A DNA stretch of 64,000 bases. It comes from Robertmurraya sp. FSL R5-0851 (GTDB taxonomy: Bacteria > Bacillota > Bacilli > Bacillales > Cytobacillaceae). Shown in pieces: positions 26,254 to 35,134 of this stretch. The position numbers and the translations under genes were made by a program. Under the pieces are notes generated by a model. It saw nothing but the letters and a program-made list of their open reading frames with translations, did not search any database and was not told the origin of the DNA. The stretch lies in assembly GCF_038002965.1 (NCBI RefSeq), contig NZ_JBBOOE010000002.1, positions 434,001 to 498,000 of the forward strand, in the 5' to 3' direction. Position 1 is the first letter of the stretch, and each line of letters starts with the position of its first letter.

Positions 26254-27306
26254 CTATTTTGTTCCATCCTTTTCTATCTTGTCCTTTATTGGGTTTAAAG
26301 CCACTGAATCATGTGCACTCCAGTCTCTAGTTGAGCGCGTCCAACGTTCTGGATGCTTTTGTTTCGCTAGTTCATAAACTTCTTTGCGCTTTTTCAGTAT
26401 CCCAATATGCGCACCTGTATGGCATTGTTCTGGCGTCACAAAATTTATACCACTGTGTAAATGTATACAGTTATACCAATTCACAAATCTTAATGCCCAT
26501 TCACGTGCAGCCTCAAGTGTTTCAAAGCCTCTGTACGGGAATTCAGGTCGATATTTCAGAGTCCGAAACATTGCTTCAGAATAGGGATTGTCATTACTTA
26601 CTCTTGGTCTTGAATAAGAGCTTTGGATCCCTAATTTTTCAAGTAATACCTGAAATGTTGCGGCTTTCATGGGACTGCCATTATCGGAATGTAAAACGAG
26701 TGGTTTACCTTGGATTTTTTCACTAATAATCGTCTTCTTCATTAAATCTTCAGCGTGTTTTGCCTCCTCTGACTCCCAAATCTCCCAACCTACGATTTTT
26801 CTACTAAAAATATCGATAATTAAGTAGAGTCGATAAAACAAGCCTTTCACCGGCCCTTTTAACCACGTTATATCCCATGTCCATACCTGGTTTGGGGCTA
26901 CTGCTAAATGACTTTCTGGTAATCTACCCTCGGGCTTTTTGCTTCTTCCCCGATGATTTTGCATTTTATGCTCACGAAGAACTCTATAAAAGCTAGATTC
27001 GGAGGCGATATAAATGCATTGATCTGCTAATTTTGGCACGATTTGAGTAGGCGGTAGGTCTACAAATTCCTCTTTTTTAACAACCTCCAGTATCTCTTGT
27101 TTTTCCTCTATCGTTAATTTATTTTTTGGCTCTGGACGTAACGCAATAGGGCGTTGATCCTCCTTGATTCCACCTTCTGAAATCCAGCGTTCATAGGTGC
27201 GAACGCTAATGTTCAATTCTTTACACGCCGGGGCTAATCGCGCACCATTTTGGTTTGCTTCTTGGATGAGTTCTACTGCTAGTGCGCGATCTGACGGGCT
27301 GATCAT
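26254..27306 (-). CDS. IS transposase OrfB (rve core)
   Basis: 350 residues. An N-terminal helix-turn-helix (ACKELNISVRTYERWISEGG) is followed by an rve/DDE domain: D in QVWTWDITWLKGP, D in VLHSDNGSPM and E in NPYSEAMFRTLKYRPEFPY. All catalytic residues are present. The start overlaps the OrfA stop as ATGA, so translation is coupled rather than frameshifted. Confidence 0.9.
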   Translation of the reverse strand: MISPSDRALAVELIQEANQNGARLAPACKELNISVRTYERWISEGGIKEDQRPIALRPEPKNKLTIEEKQEILEVVKKEEFVDLPPTQIVPKLADQCIYIASESSFYRVLREHKMQNHRGRSKKPEGRLPESHLAVAPNQVWTWDITWLKGPVKGLFYRLYLIIDIFSRKIVGWEIWESEEAKHAEDLMKKTIISEKIQGKPLVLHSDNGSPMKAATFQVLLEKLGIQSSYSRPRVSNDNPYSEAMFRTLKYRPEFPYRGFETLEAAREWALRFVNWYNCIHLHSGINFVTPEQCHTGAHIGILKKRKEVYELAKQKHPERWTRSTRDWSAHDSVALNPIKDKIEKDGTK

Positions 27307-27851
27307 TCGTCCTCTTGGTCCCCCCAGATCGCTTGGGCCTTTTTTCTTAATAGTAATAAGGCTGCAGCTTCTGCCAATGCTTTTTCTTTTTTACGCAAAT
27401 CTTTCTCTAATGCCTTTCCTCGCTTTTTCTCCTCTTTTAATTCTTGATTTAACTGCTTTGTTTGACTAGATTCTCGCCCATTTGCATTAAGGCATGAATC
27501 TCGCCATGCGTCAATCTGTTCTTTATAAAGTCCCTTTTTTCGACAATACTCCGCTAGCTCCGCACCATTCATTGAGTATGTTTCCATAACTATGAGAAAC
27601 TTATCTTCACTGCTCCAGTGTTCAGAACTTTGTCCATCTCCGGGTGTGGGGTTTCCAGATGATCTAGCCTCTTTTCTCCACTTGTAAAGCGTGGGTTCAG
27701 TAATGCCCAACTCTTCACTTAATTGGCCAACCGATTCATTAGTGGGGGGCATCATTCTCTTAATAATTGATGCTTTCTCTTCCTTTGTATAACGTTTACC
27801 ATTATTACTTTTCATGTCGATCAACCTCCGTGTATGATTTAAACTATACAC
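27303..27851 (-). CDS. IS transposase OrfA (helix-turn-helix)
   Basis: 182 residues. Residues about 20-65 contain a transposase_8-like helix-turn-helix (ESVGQLSEELGITEPTLYKW), and the C-terminal part is a charged coiled coil (ELKEEKKRGKALEKDLRKKE). It binds the IS ends and pairs with OrfB. The likely start is MKSNNGKRY (27815), behind GGAGG. Confidence 0.88.
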   Translation of the reverse strand: MYSLNHTRRLIDMKSNNGKRYTKEEKASIIKRMMPPTNESVGQLSEELGITEPTLYKWRKEARSSGNPTPGDGQSSEHWSSEDKFLIVMETYSMNGAELAEYCRKKGLYKEQIDAWRDSCLNANGRESSQTKQLNQELKEEKKRGKALEKDLRKKEKALAEAAALLLLRKKAQAIWGDQEDE

Positions 27852-28682
27852 TAAAGTTCCCTACGACATCTATCCTAACAGAGGGGGACTCTCAGATTGA
27901 TGAGTTTTATTGCACCTGGTGTTACATCATTACTTCTTATAGTCAGTCCTCTTTATGTTATATATGCTATCTCGAGTCTAATGTTTATTTTAAGCTATAT
28001 ATCCTTATTACAAATACCACAGAAGAGTGTAGAAATATTTGCAACGTGGTCCAAAAAATTCTGGTGGGAAGAATTAAAAGCAGGTTATTTTACTTTTTTT
28101 CAATACCCACATTTATTAAAACTAACTATCTTATCTTCAATTGTGCAGTTTGCCGTAGGAGCAACCATGGTAATAAATGTTCCTTTCATTCGTGGAGAAC
28201 TCGATGGACAAGCTTGGGAGTATGCGGTATTCTCTGGGACTTTTCCCGTAGGATATGCTATAGGAATGTTACTACTCACAAAGTTACCAAAAAACAATCT
28301 TCTAATGTATTCTGGTTTAATCGGTGGTGGCCTTTCCTTTGTTTTGCTTTACTTTACTTTGTTCCATCTATCCCATTGGCTTGGGCTTGTGAGCTAATAG
28401 GAGGCATTTTATTTCCGCTATTCAATGCTCAGAGTGCTGCATACTTTCAGAGAGAAGCACCTAGAGAACGTCTTTCACAGTTAAGTTCAATTCGTTTGCT
28501 ATTTTTAAGGATAACTATGCCATTGGGGATTTTGTTTGCATCAGTTTCTTTCTTAGGGATTAGCACTCGATTAACCTATTTATTAATTGGTACATTCATT
28601 GTACTTCCTGGTTTATATTTTTTAATAAAGTCAACTTTTAATAAGGATTCATCTGTTAGACAAGTTAGAAATATTAGTTAAC

Positions 28683-28725
28683 AAAAAGTGCAATGCTTGT
28701 GATTAGGAGGCATCGCACTTTTTTG
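28683..28725 (+). terminator. Intrinsic terminator after the MFS gene
   Basis: AAAAAGTGCAATGC pairs with GCATCGCACTTTTTT. Confidence 0.85.
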
Positions 28726-30084
28726 TATGCTTCTTCAATTATACTGCCCCTACTCTACTAGAAGAAAGTTCAACATAGAAAGGCCTTAATCCTTCTTGAT
28801 ACAGATAGGTAAGGGTTTGAGGTTATCGCTCCCTTTTCCCCCTGTCCACACCGTACGTGCGACTTTCACCGCATACGGCGTTCCAACTAATCCAATTCAT
28901 TCAATTCTATGTAATTGGTGAAGCAAGTTCATTTCCAATCAAATTTTATAATTTAGGCATAGTTTTCGTAGTTCATTAACTTTTTCCTTTTGCTTTTTGT
29001 TAAGATGTAGAACACCAAGCAAAGTATTGATTTTATTAACATTTTTCAGATGAACGAGTTTGTGAATAGCTTCATGTAACACTATCAAATTTGAATATCG
29101 GTCATCCTTTGAAATGTAATAAGGAATCTTGTGATGACAATGCCAGTCGCTTTTTCCAAGTTCTGCTCCAGTCACTGCACACTTTCCGTATTGCGCTATG
29201 AACTTACTGATGCGGTTATCATTATATTCAATCGTTCGATTTGGAATGAAGTTTTTCATGACATAGCCTAAGACGCTTTTGTTAATCGCTTTTAAATTAT
29301 TGTGTATTTTTGCTCTACCTTCGGCAGTATAATTACACACATCTTGAGAGAAACAAAGATTTGTTTTATGCCGTTGAGCATAGATAGGGACAAAAACCAT
29401 GTTTTGAATCTTAAAATATTGTGGCGAGTATCCTTTATAACGTTTTTGAAGCGTGCTTGTCATATCTTCAAACTTAGCTTCTGTTCTGATATTTTTTAGT
29501 CGATTGTATAGAGTCTTGTTTAAATGGGAGGACAACTCACTTAAATTATTAGAAATGTTAGTAGCTGCTGCGTAATAGTTTTGTATTCCCATTACGACTG
29601 TATTATAGTGCCAAACAGTTTCAGCACAAGGCTTCTTCTGAATTACTTTTATAGAATCTTTAATTTTAATGAGTGCATTGGACTTAGCTTTCTTCGTCAT
29701 ATTTGATTGTGCTACAAATCCAAACCTTGTTTTTCCTTTCCTTATTGCACGAAAAGAAAAGCCAAGGAATTCGGAAGAATTTTTCTTTAAATTGATAACC
29801 TTTGATTTTTCATCACTTGTCTCAAGATGTAGTCTAGTTTTAAGAAAATCCTTGATGGCATAATTCATTTTGATGGCTTGCGAACGAGTGCGACATAAAA
29901 CCTTGAAATCGTCGGCGTATCTAACGATGTAACATTCTTTTAGGTTTGATTTTTTGAGTTCCCTTACTTTGCTTCCATTTCGTTTATATTCATGGTTGCT
30001 CTGAAATGTTTCCCACTGATTACTAATCCACCAATCTAGTTCATTTAGAACAATATTTGATAAGATCGGTGAAAGTATTCCCCC

Positions 30085-30169
30085 TTATGCAAAGTAAAAT
30101 ATTATGCAAAGTAAACTTTCTAAACCCATAAATAATAAGGGGTTATATCCCATTTACTTTGCATAATTT
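30085..30169. repeat. Left-end recombinase-site repeats of the RIT element
   Basis: TTATGCAAAGTAA occurs at 30085 and again at about 30102, then inverted as TTTACTTTGCATAA at about 30154-30167. These match the arms at the right end and are the likely recombinase-binding sites. Confidence 0.75.
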
Positions 30170-30174
30170 CTGGC

Positions 30175-31200
30175 CTACTTTAATTCGGAAAGCCAAGTAA
30201 GCAATGCCTGATCCTTATTCCAGTCGGGAAGAGTGCTATCAATCAAATCAGGGTAAACATTTTCAATTGCCTTTCTTTTCGTCTCAGTATCTATTCTGGC
30301 GTAAATTTCTGTCGTCTTTATATCTACATGTCCAAGAAAATCACGTATGTATATGAGATTTACTCCTGCTTGTAGTAAATGCATTGCCTTCGAGTGACGA
30401 AACATATGGGGTTTCACTTTCGAAGGAACTAGGGTTGATGTTCTCCTAGCTAATTCAACATATTTTGTTATTATATAGGCAATCCCTTCCTTAGTAAGCT
30501 TGTTTTGCTGATTATTTGTAAAGAGAGGATATTCATTTTTCCATGGTTTATCCAGATTATTTTCGATAATATAGCGTTCCAATAATGATACGGAATTTTT
30601 CAAAAGAGGAACTCGCCTTGTCTTATTTCCTTTTCCTGTTAATACAATCACTGCCGGATTTTCTAAGATTACATCCCTTACTTTTATATCAATTAGTTCC
30701 TGCACCCTTGCGCCAGTATCATACAGAACACTCATCAATGTAAGGTCACGTCGACCCTTAATGCAGCCCCTTTCGGGCTGTTCTAGAAGTAGTTTCATAG
30801 CCTCTGGTGACAGATGCTCCACCACAGTTTTCTCTGCCTTTTTGGAGGGGATTGCGATTACTTTTTGAAAATGGAAAAGACCGGAAGGTTCTTCGGCCTG
30901 AACATAACGAAAAAAGGAATGAATCGCTGAAAGCCTCTGATTTCTAGTAGAGATGCTACATTTTCTAACCTTTTCTAGCCAGCCCAGAAAGCCAATAAGC
31001 GTTTCACTTGAAAGAATATCTAAAGTAATCCTTTCTGCTCGAATGTTTTTCTTTTCTTGGCAATACTTTATCAAAAGTTTAAATGTATCACGATATGATT
31101 GAATGGTATTCCTACTGACATTTTTCTGTGACGGAAGGTACACCGAAAGAAATTCCGTAAGGTGCTTCGCAAAATCAGTTGGTTTCATCGTTATCACCAT
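30175..31200 (-). CDS. RIT tyrosine recombinase, third gene
   Basis: 341 residues with a SAM-like N-terminal domain and a catalytic domain: R in DTGARVQELIDIKVRD, K in TGKGNKTRRVPL, H-x-x-R in KPHMFRHSKAMH, the second H in FLGHVDIKTT and the nucleophile Y in TTEIYARID. A complete tyrosine recombinase. It overlaps the preceding gene by 26 bases, so the trio is translated together. Confidence 0.9.
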   Translation of the reverse strand: MVITMKPTDFAKHLTEFLSVYLPSQKNVSRNTIQSYRDTFKLLIKYCQEKKNIRAERITLDILSSETLIGFLGWLEKVRKCSISTRNQRLSAIHSFFRYVQAEEPSGLFHFQKVIAIPSKKAEKTVVEHLSPEAMKLLLEQPERGCIKGRRDLTLMSVLYDTGARVQELIDIKVRDVILENPAVIVLTGKGNKTRRVPLLKNSVSLLERYIIENNLDKPWKNEYPLFTNNQQNKLTKEGIAYIITKYVELARRTSTLVPSKVKPHMFRHSKAMHLLQAGVNLIYIRDFLGHVDIKTTEIYARIDTETKRKAIENVYPDLIDSTLPDWNKDQALLTWLSELK

Positions 31201-32164
31201 CTAATTGAGGAATCATTCCCGGATACCGCGTTTCAAGCCTTAATGTAATAGATGGAAACACATCCGCAGTCAAGCGCAGATAATAAGCAGTTTCTTTAAA
31301 GGAATCGTGACCCAAATACGTTTTAAGTACTGGAAGATATACCGTTAAATCCTTTTCTTCATCAACCCATTTTTTCAGACAATGAACTGAATAAGAGTGG
31401 CGAAAGTCGTGGATACGAGGACCATTTCCTCTTCCACCATGTGAAATTCCAGCACTCCATAAAAACCTACGGAAATTTTTATAGACATTTCCGGTCGTCA
31501 TCGGTCTGTTATCAAGCGCAGGAAAGTAATAATCTTCGGCACTTGGATAAGGATGTACCATTTTCGAATAAATCCGACAACGTTCCGTAAGGGACACCGA
31601 CATTGGTACCAACCTGCTGTTATCTTTTTTAGATTGATTTATAGTCAGAATACCATTTTCAAGGTCAACGTCAGCTACTTTGAGAAGCCTTGCCTCGGAT
31701 ACCCTTAAACCGCACATATAAATCATACGAAAGAACACGGGCATAATCAGATGTCTGTGTGGACATTCGGAACAGTACTTGCATTTTTCCGTTTCAGCAA
31801 AAAACCTTTCTAGTTCATCAAAAGAATAAATATACGGTACATATTGTTCCTCCGTAGGAAAGTATCCCTTGGGGATGATATATGCTTTAACTCCAATGGA
31901 ATCCAGATATTTCCCAAACTGGCGGATGACTGATGCGCGTGAACATAAATTTGCTTGTGCCTCGTAAGTTTTTTTACTACACCAGTCTAATACGATTTCT
32001 TTAGTAAGTTCAGTGGCTTGGGGATACTTTTCCATTGTAAAACTGTCAAATCGATTTAAATCACGTGAATCCCTATCATATTTATATCCAATAGCCTTTT
32101 TCAGTCCCACATGAGCTTGGATATGACTTTTAAAAGGGCCTTTATATATGATTTCACTCATCAC
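31175..32164 (-). CDS. RIT tyrosine recombinase, second gene
   Basis: 329 residues: R in YMCGLRVSEARLLKVADVDL, H-x-x-R in RIHDFRHSYSVHCL, the second H in TYLGHDSFKET and Y in TAYYLRLT. A cysteine cluster (KCKYCSECPHRH) near residue 130 suggests a metal-binding insert, an unusual extra. It overlaps the first gene by 11 bases. Confidence 0.9.
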   Translation of the reverse strand: MMSEIIYKGPFKSHIQAHVGLKKAIGYKYDRDSRDLNRFDSFTMEKYPQATELTKEIVLDWCSKKTYEAQANLCSRASVIRQFGKYLDSIGVKAYIIPKGYFPTEEQYVPYIYSFDELERFFAETEKCKYCSECPHRHLIMPVFFRMIYMCGLRVSEARLLKVADVDLENGILTINQSKKDNSRLVPMSVSLTERCRIYSKMVHPYPSAEDYYFPALDNRPMTTGNVYKNFRRFLWSAGISHGGRGNGPRIHDFRHSYSVHCLKKWVDEEKDLTVYLPVLKTYLGHDSFKETAYYLRLTADVFPSITLRLETRYPGMIPQLDGDNDETN

Positions 32165-33389
32165 TCAATCCCTCCTTAAAATCAAGGGAACATTCTTTCA
32201 ACCTTTTGATGTCAACCTTTAAGTAAACTGCTGTTGAGTTTGTATCTACATGACCAAGGATATCTGAAATGGTGGAAAGTGGTGTATCTTTTTCGAGAAG
32301 TATACTGGCCATGGTATGCCTAAGGGAATGCATTCCTCTTCTTTTTTTTAATGTAGGAATGTGTGCTAATTCCATGTACCTTTTAATTAACTGATTTAAA
32401 TGATCTCCTTCAGAAAAGGGCCCAAATGGTGCCATGTGCTTTACAAATACATAGGGGCTGTTTATTTTAGGACGACCGTACTTAAGATACTCAATAACTG
32501 CCCATCCCACCTCCGGTGTTAATGGAAGAGTTAAAGGCTGCCTAGTTTTTGATTGAGTAAATACAAGCCTTTTCTCAGCCCAGAGAAAGTGCTCCATTTT
32601 CAAATTTTTAATATCTGTACACCTTAAGCCGAGGCAACATGCTATTAATATAATTGCATAATCTCTTTTGCCCTTTGGACTCCCTCTATCAATGGCAGAG
32701 ATTAACCTTTTCAATTCATCTTCTGTCCATACAGATGGAATACGGGTCTGTTTTCTTGCCTGAATCATAGGCGTTTTTGAAGCAAAATCAATCTTTATTT
32801 CTTCTGTAACTAGGAGAAAGCGGAAAAAGGCACGCAAGGAACAGATATTTTGTTCTACTGTTTTGTATGTATATCCCGCCAAGGTTTTAATGTAATCGTT
32901 AATCAATGTAAGATTGATTTCTTTACAATCTTTAACTTTCTGCGAAGAAAGATAATCCATGAATCTAGCAGATTGTTTTACATAATGGTCTATTGTGGCT
33001 TTGGAATAATCTTTATTTACACAGTATTGCTTAAAACGGTTACTAATTTCGATAAAGTAAAAATCCGTAAGGATTTCCTTATGCTTATAGTAGCGACGTA
33101 AAATAGTTGAGTGTAGTTGAAAATCACCAATCATTCGAATAATTCGAAGTTCTTGAGTCTCTGACTGTGTAAGAGATTTATCAAAATCTTTTTCGAGGAT
33201 ATGAAAGTATTTTTCAACAAACTTAATTCCCAACCCTTCCGAATAGTATGTTTCACCTTGTTCATGTGCAAATTGGAGCAGTTTCTGCCATCTACTTCGG
33301 TAAAACCTCATAGATCCCTCGGTATAGCCAAGCCGAATCATTTCTTGTTCTAGGTCCTGAATTAATGCATCCAACGGTTTCTTTTGCAT
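32154..33389 (-). CDS. RIT tyrosine recombinase, first gene
   Basis: 411 residues from the start MQKKPLDAL (33389), chosen because GGGAGGAAA lies upstream; the ORF can be read from 33431 but lacks a site there. Catalytic residues: R in CLGLRCTDIKNLKMEH, K in TQSKTRQPL, H-x-x-R in HSLRHTMAS, H in ILGHVDTNST and Y in AVYLKVD. It has a longer N-terminal domain than its partners. Confidence 0.9.
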   Translation of the reverse strand: MQKKPLDALIQDLEQEMIRLGYTEGSMRFYRSRWQKLLQFAHEQGETYYSEGLGIKFVEKYFHILEKDFDKSLTQSETQELRIIRMIGDFQLHSTILRRYYKHKEILTDFYFIEISNRFKQYCVNKDYSKATIDHYVKQSARFMDYLSSQKVKDCKEINLTLINDYIKTLAGYTYKTVEQNICSLRAFFRFLLVTEEIKIDFASKTPMIQARKQTRIPSVWTEDELKRLISAIDRGSPKGKRDYAIILIACCLGLRCTDIKNLKMEHFLWAEKRLVFTQSKTRQPLTLPLTPEVGWAVIEYLKYGRPKINSPYVFVKHMAPFGPFSEGDHLNQLIKRYMELAHIPTLKKRRGMHSLRHTMASILLEKDTPLSTISDILGHVDTNSTAVYLKVDIKRLKECSLDFKEGLSDE

Positions 33390-33447
33390 ATGTATTTCCT
33401 CCCAAAATGATAATTTGAGCATCAAGCTCATAATTCATTTTCGGTTA

Positions 33448-33556
33448 TTATGCAAAGTAAATAGACTAGAATCGTTGAATTAATAACTTTTTTATTGGTT
33501 ACTTTGCATAATCACTTTCTTTGCATAAGGTGGATTATGCTAAGCTTTGCATAATC
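33448..33556. repeat. Right-end recombinase-site repeats of the RIT element
   Basis: TTATGCAAAGTAAA at 33448, TTACTTTGCATAA at 33499, TTTGCATAA at 33520, and a 24-base near-palindrome at 33533-33556 containing ATTATGC and GCATAAT. Direct and inverted copies of the same arm as at the left end. Confidence 0.75.
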
Positions 33557-34229
33557 CTCCTTGCGGGGTGCCTTTGGTCGGTACGCCTTCTCCTTCAATC
33601 TCTGCTTTTAATATCTTTGAGATGACGGAGAGTAAAGATTTATCTTTTATTCCCATTGACCATATTTGTTTGAGTAACTTGCCATGGTTCACGTTATCAA
33701 AAAATCCTTTTATGTCTACATCTATGCAATGATAAAGACCCACCATATTGATAAGCGACTCCAATCTCGCCTTCGCATGATGGGTACTTCTATTTTGTCT
33801 GAAGCCGTAACTATGTTTATGAAATTTTGCCTCACAAATGGGTTCTAAGACTTGTAAGATACATTGTTGTATAATCCTATCCCATATTGTCGGGATTCCT
33901 AATGGTCTAACTTTTCCATTTGCTTTAGGAATGAAAACACGACGAACACATTCTGGTTTGTATGATTGGAACATTTTTTGAATGTGTTCAATCACTTCTT
34001 CTACCGACAAAAGCTTAATGTCATCAATTGTTAACTTATTTGTCCCTGCTGTTTTACTCCCAGTGTTTCTTTTGATGTTTCGATAAGCAAGACGTATATT
34101 TTCATTTGAACTAATCAGTTTCAGTAAGTCATAGAAATTTTGACCATCGACACTTTGAGCATATAAATTATCAAAGCAATGTTGCATATCATAATACTCA
34201 TTGTGTCTCAGTTTCTTCCGTTTCAACAA

Positions 34230-34983
34230 GTCGGTGACTCCCTTCGGAGTTGAACCTCTATTAGTCTCACAAGAACCTTATTAACCGATAAAGAACTGTC
34301 ATACATGGTTGAATGATTCTTTTTAGTCTAGTGGCTATCCCTCCAGGTTGATTAGACCTTTCATTGGTACTGTGCCACCACTTTCACTGATACAAAGAAA
34401 AGTTATACATTAACTATTATCATTATTGCTTTCCTAATCACCGCTTCATAGAGAATAAGCTCTCCACGTTATCAGCTTACAACGTTGAGTTATATCTATT
34501 ATAGAAAGAACTTAGGTGCTTCCTCTAAGCCTGTTAGCCGTTCATATGCCTGTAACATACCATGGACTTTCATATTAATTAGTCTTACTCATCCATTGCT
34601 AACCTCACATTAAGTGATATACACATTTCTATGTATTGGGCGTTTAGACCCGTACATTCAGAAGTTTGTCAGCTTAACCTTTTCTTATAGGTTTTTTTTC
34701 GCATTCTCACCATATTCAATCAACTCAAGCATCATGAATTACACCACTCCATCGAGTAGGCTTTCGACAGCCGAACTGCTACGGTAATTTCTCACGCCTT
34801 TTCGCCGAGCTTATAACACTATCATTCTTACTAAATCCGGTGCTATTCGACTAAGAGAGAACCCTTCAGGGCGTTACCCCGTCATTTGATTCTTCAATAT
34901 AACCCTTCAGTTCCGACAGGAACTGTCTGACCTTTACCTGAGTATTGTAACCAATCTCAATTTAAGCCAGAAACATTTCGCAC
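34230..34983 (-). other. Group II intron 5' ribozyme domains (I to III) and start of IV
   Basis: A noncoding 750-base stretch between the intron 5' end and the reverse transcriptase start. It begins GTGCGAAATG and contains many short complementary segments expected of domain I. No protein gene is seen in it. Confidence 0.7.
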
Positions 34984-35051
34984 GATCAAAGCCCCCGTGA
35001 GTAAATAGGTTAGGGTGTATTTTCGTTTCTAAACAAGATTAACCCACTAAA

Positions 35052-35094
35052 CAACAATTAGACGCGTTATGAAATAAAACACGCCTAATTGTTG
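35052..35094 (-). terminator. Hairpin downstream of herA
   Basis: CAACAATTA and TAATTGTTG flank a loop with a further CGCGT/ACGC match. It lies 40 bases past the herA stop, but the T-run after it is poor. A weak terminator at best. Confidence 0.4.
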
Positions 35095-35134
35095 AATGCT
35101 AAATAGGGATTATTGCTATAATATCAAAGCAGAT

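Larger units (their letters stand above)
26100..27880 (-). mobile_element. Two-ORF DDE insertion sequence (IS3-like)
   Basis: The ends TGTCAAGATAGTTGTCG (26100) and, reversed, TGTTAGGATAGATGTCG (ending 27880) form imperfect inverted repeats around two transposase genes. No exact target duplication is visible; the flanks GAGGGAACTC and GAGGGGGACTC are only similar. It interrupts the MFS gene. Confidence 0.75.
25654..28680 (+). pseudogene. MFS transporter broken by an IS and a frameshift
   Basis: The N-terminal part (25654 to about 26095) has several membrane spans and ends ANSLLEGT. After the IS, the protein resumes at about 27888 with LRLMSFIAPGVTSLLLIVSP. A frameshift near 28350-28360, in the run TTTGCTTTACTTTACTTTG, then moves the frame, after which VPSIPLAWACELIGGILFPL leads to the end RQVRNIS. 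Two independent lesions show decay. It looks like an antibiotic-efflux-type MFS protein controlled by the ArsR-like gene. Confidence 0.75.
30081..33556 (-). mobile_element. RIT (recombinase in trio) element
   Basis: Three overlapping tyrosine recombinase genes in one direction, bounded on both sides by repeated TTATGCAAAG(TAA) arms in direct and inverted orientation. This is the known RIT architecture. The host frame is restored by removing 30081-33556 (3476 bases), and no ordinary duplication is visible. The right end holds the near-palindrome GATTATGCTAAGCTTTGCAT. Confidence 0.85.
28939..34229 (-). pseudogene. ltrA: Group II intron reverse transcriptase/maturase, interrupted
   Basis: The N-terminal part (33557-34229) has the RT fingers (VFIPKANGKVRPLGIPTIWD, SYGFRQNRSTHHA) and ends KGTPQGG. 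Joining 33557 to 30080 restores GGILSPILSN and later the YADD active site (CYIVRYADDFKVLC), maturase domain X and an HNH endonuclease (KCAVTGAELGKSDWHCHHKI). Total 605 codons including stop, in frame. The insertion falls exactly in the conserved QGG-ILSP motif. A full RT-maturase-endonuclease before interruption. Confidence 0.88.
28798..34983 (-). mobile_element. Group II intron, split by a RIT element
   Basis: The minus strand starts GTGCGAAATGTTTCTGG at 34983, the usual group II 5' end. About 750 bases of ribozyme domains follow, then the reverse transcriptase gene. A domain V hairpin lies at about 28843-28885 (GCCGTATGCGGTGAAAGTCG and CACGTACGGT), and a domain VI-like stem precedes the 3' end near 28798. 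Without the inserted RIT element the intron is about 2.7 kb, normal for a bacterial intron with an ORF. It cannot make an intact maturase in its present state. Confidence 0.85.
28739..35038 (-). pseudogene. Short gene fragment split by the group II intron
   Basis: Joining 34984-35038 to 28739-28797 on the minus strand (removing the intron) gives an open stretch of 37 residues and a stop: SCLETKIHPNLFTHGGFDQE, then GLRPFYVELSSSRVGAV. No start codon is present, so it is the C-terminal remnant of a lost gene. The protein-like continuation across the junction supports the intron ends given here. Family not recognised. Confidence 0.4.

Noticed and set aside
27767..28681. A 304-codon plus-strand frame crossing the IS edge
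   Set aside because: Its front half is out-of-frame IS and MFS sequence; only the last ~100 codons are the frameshifted MFS C-terminus.
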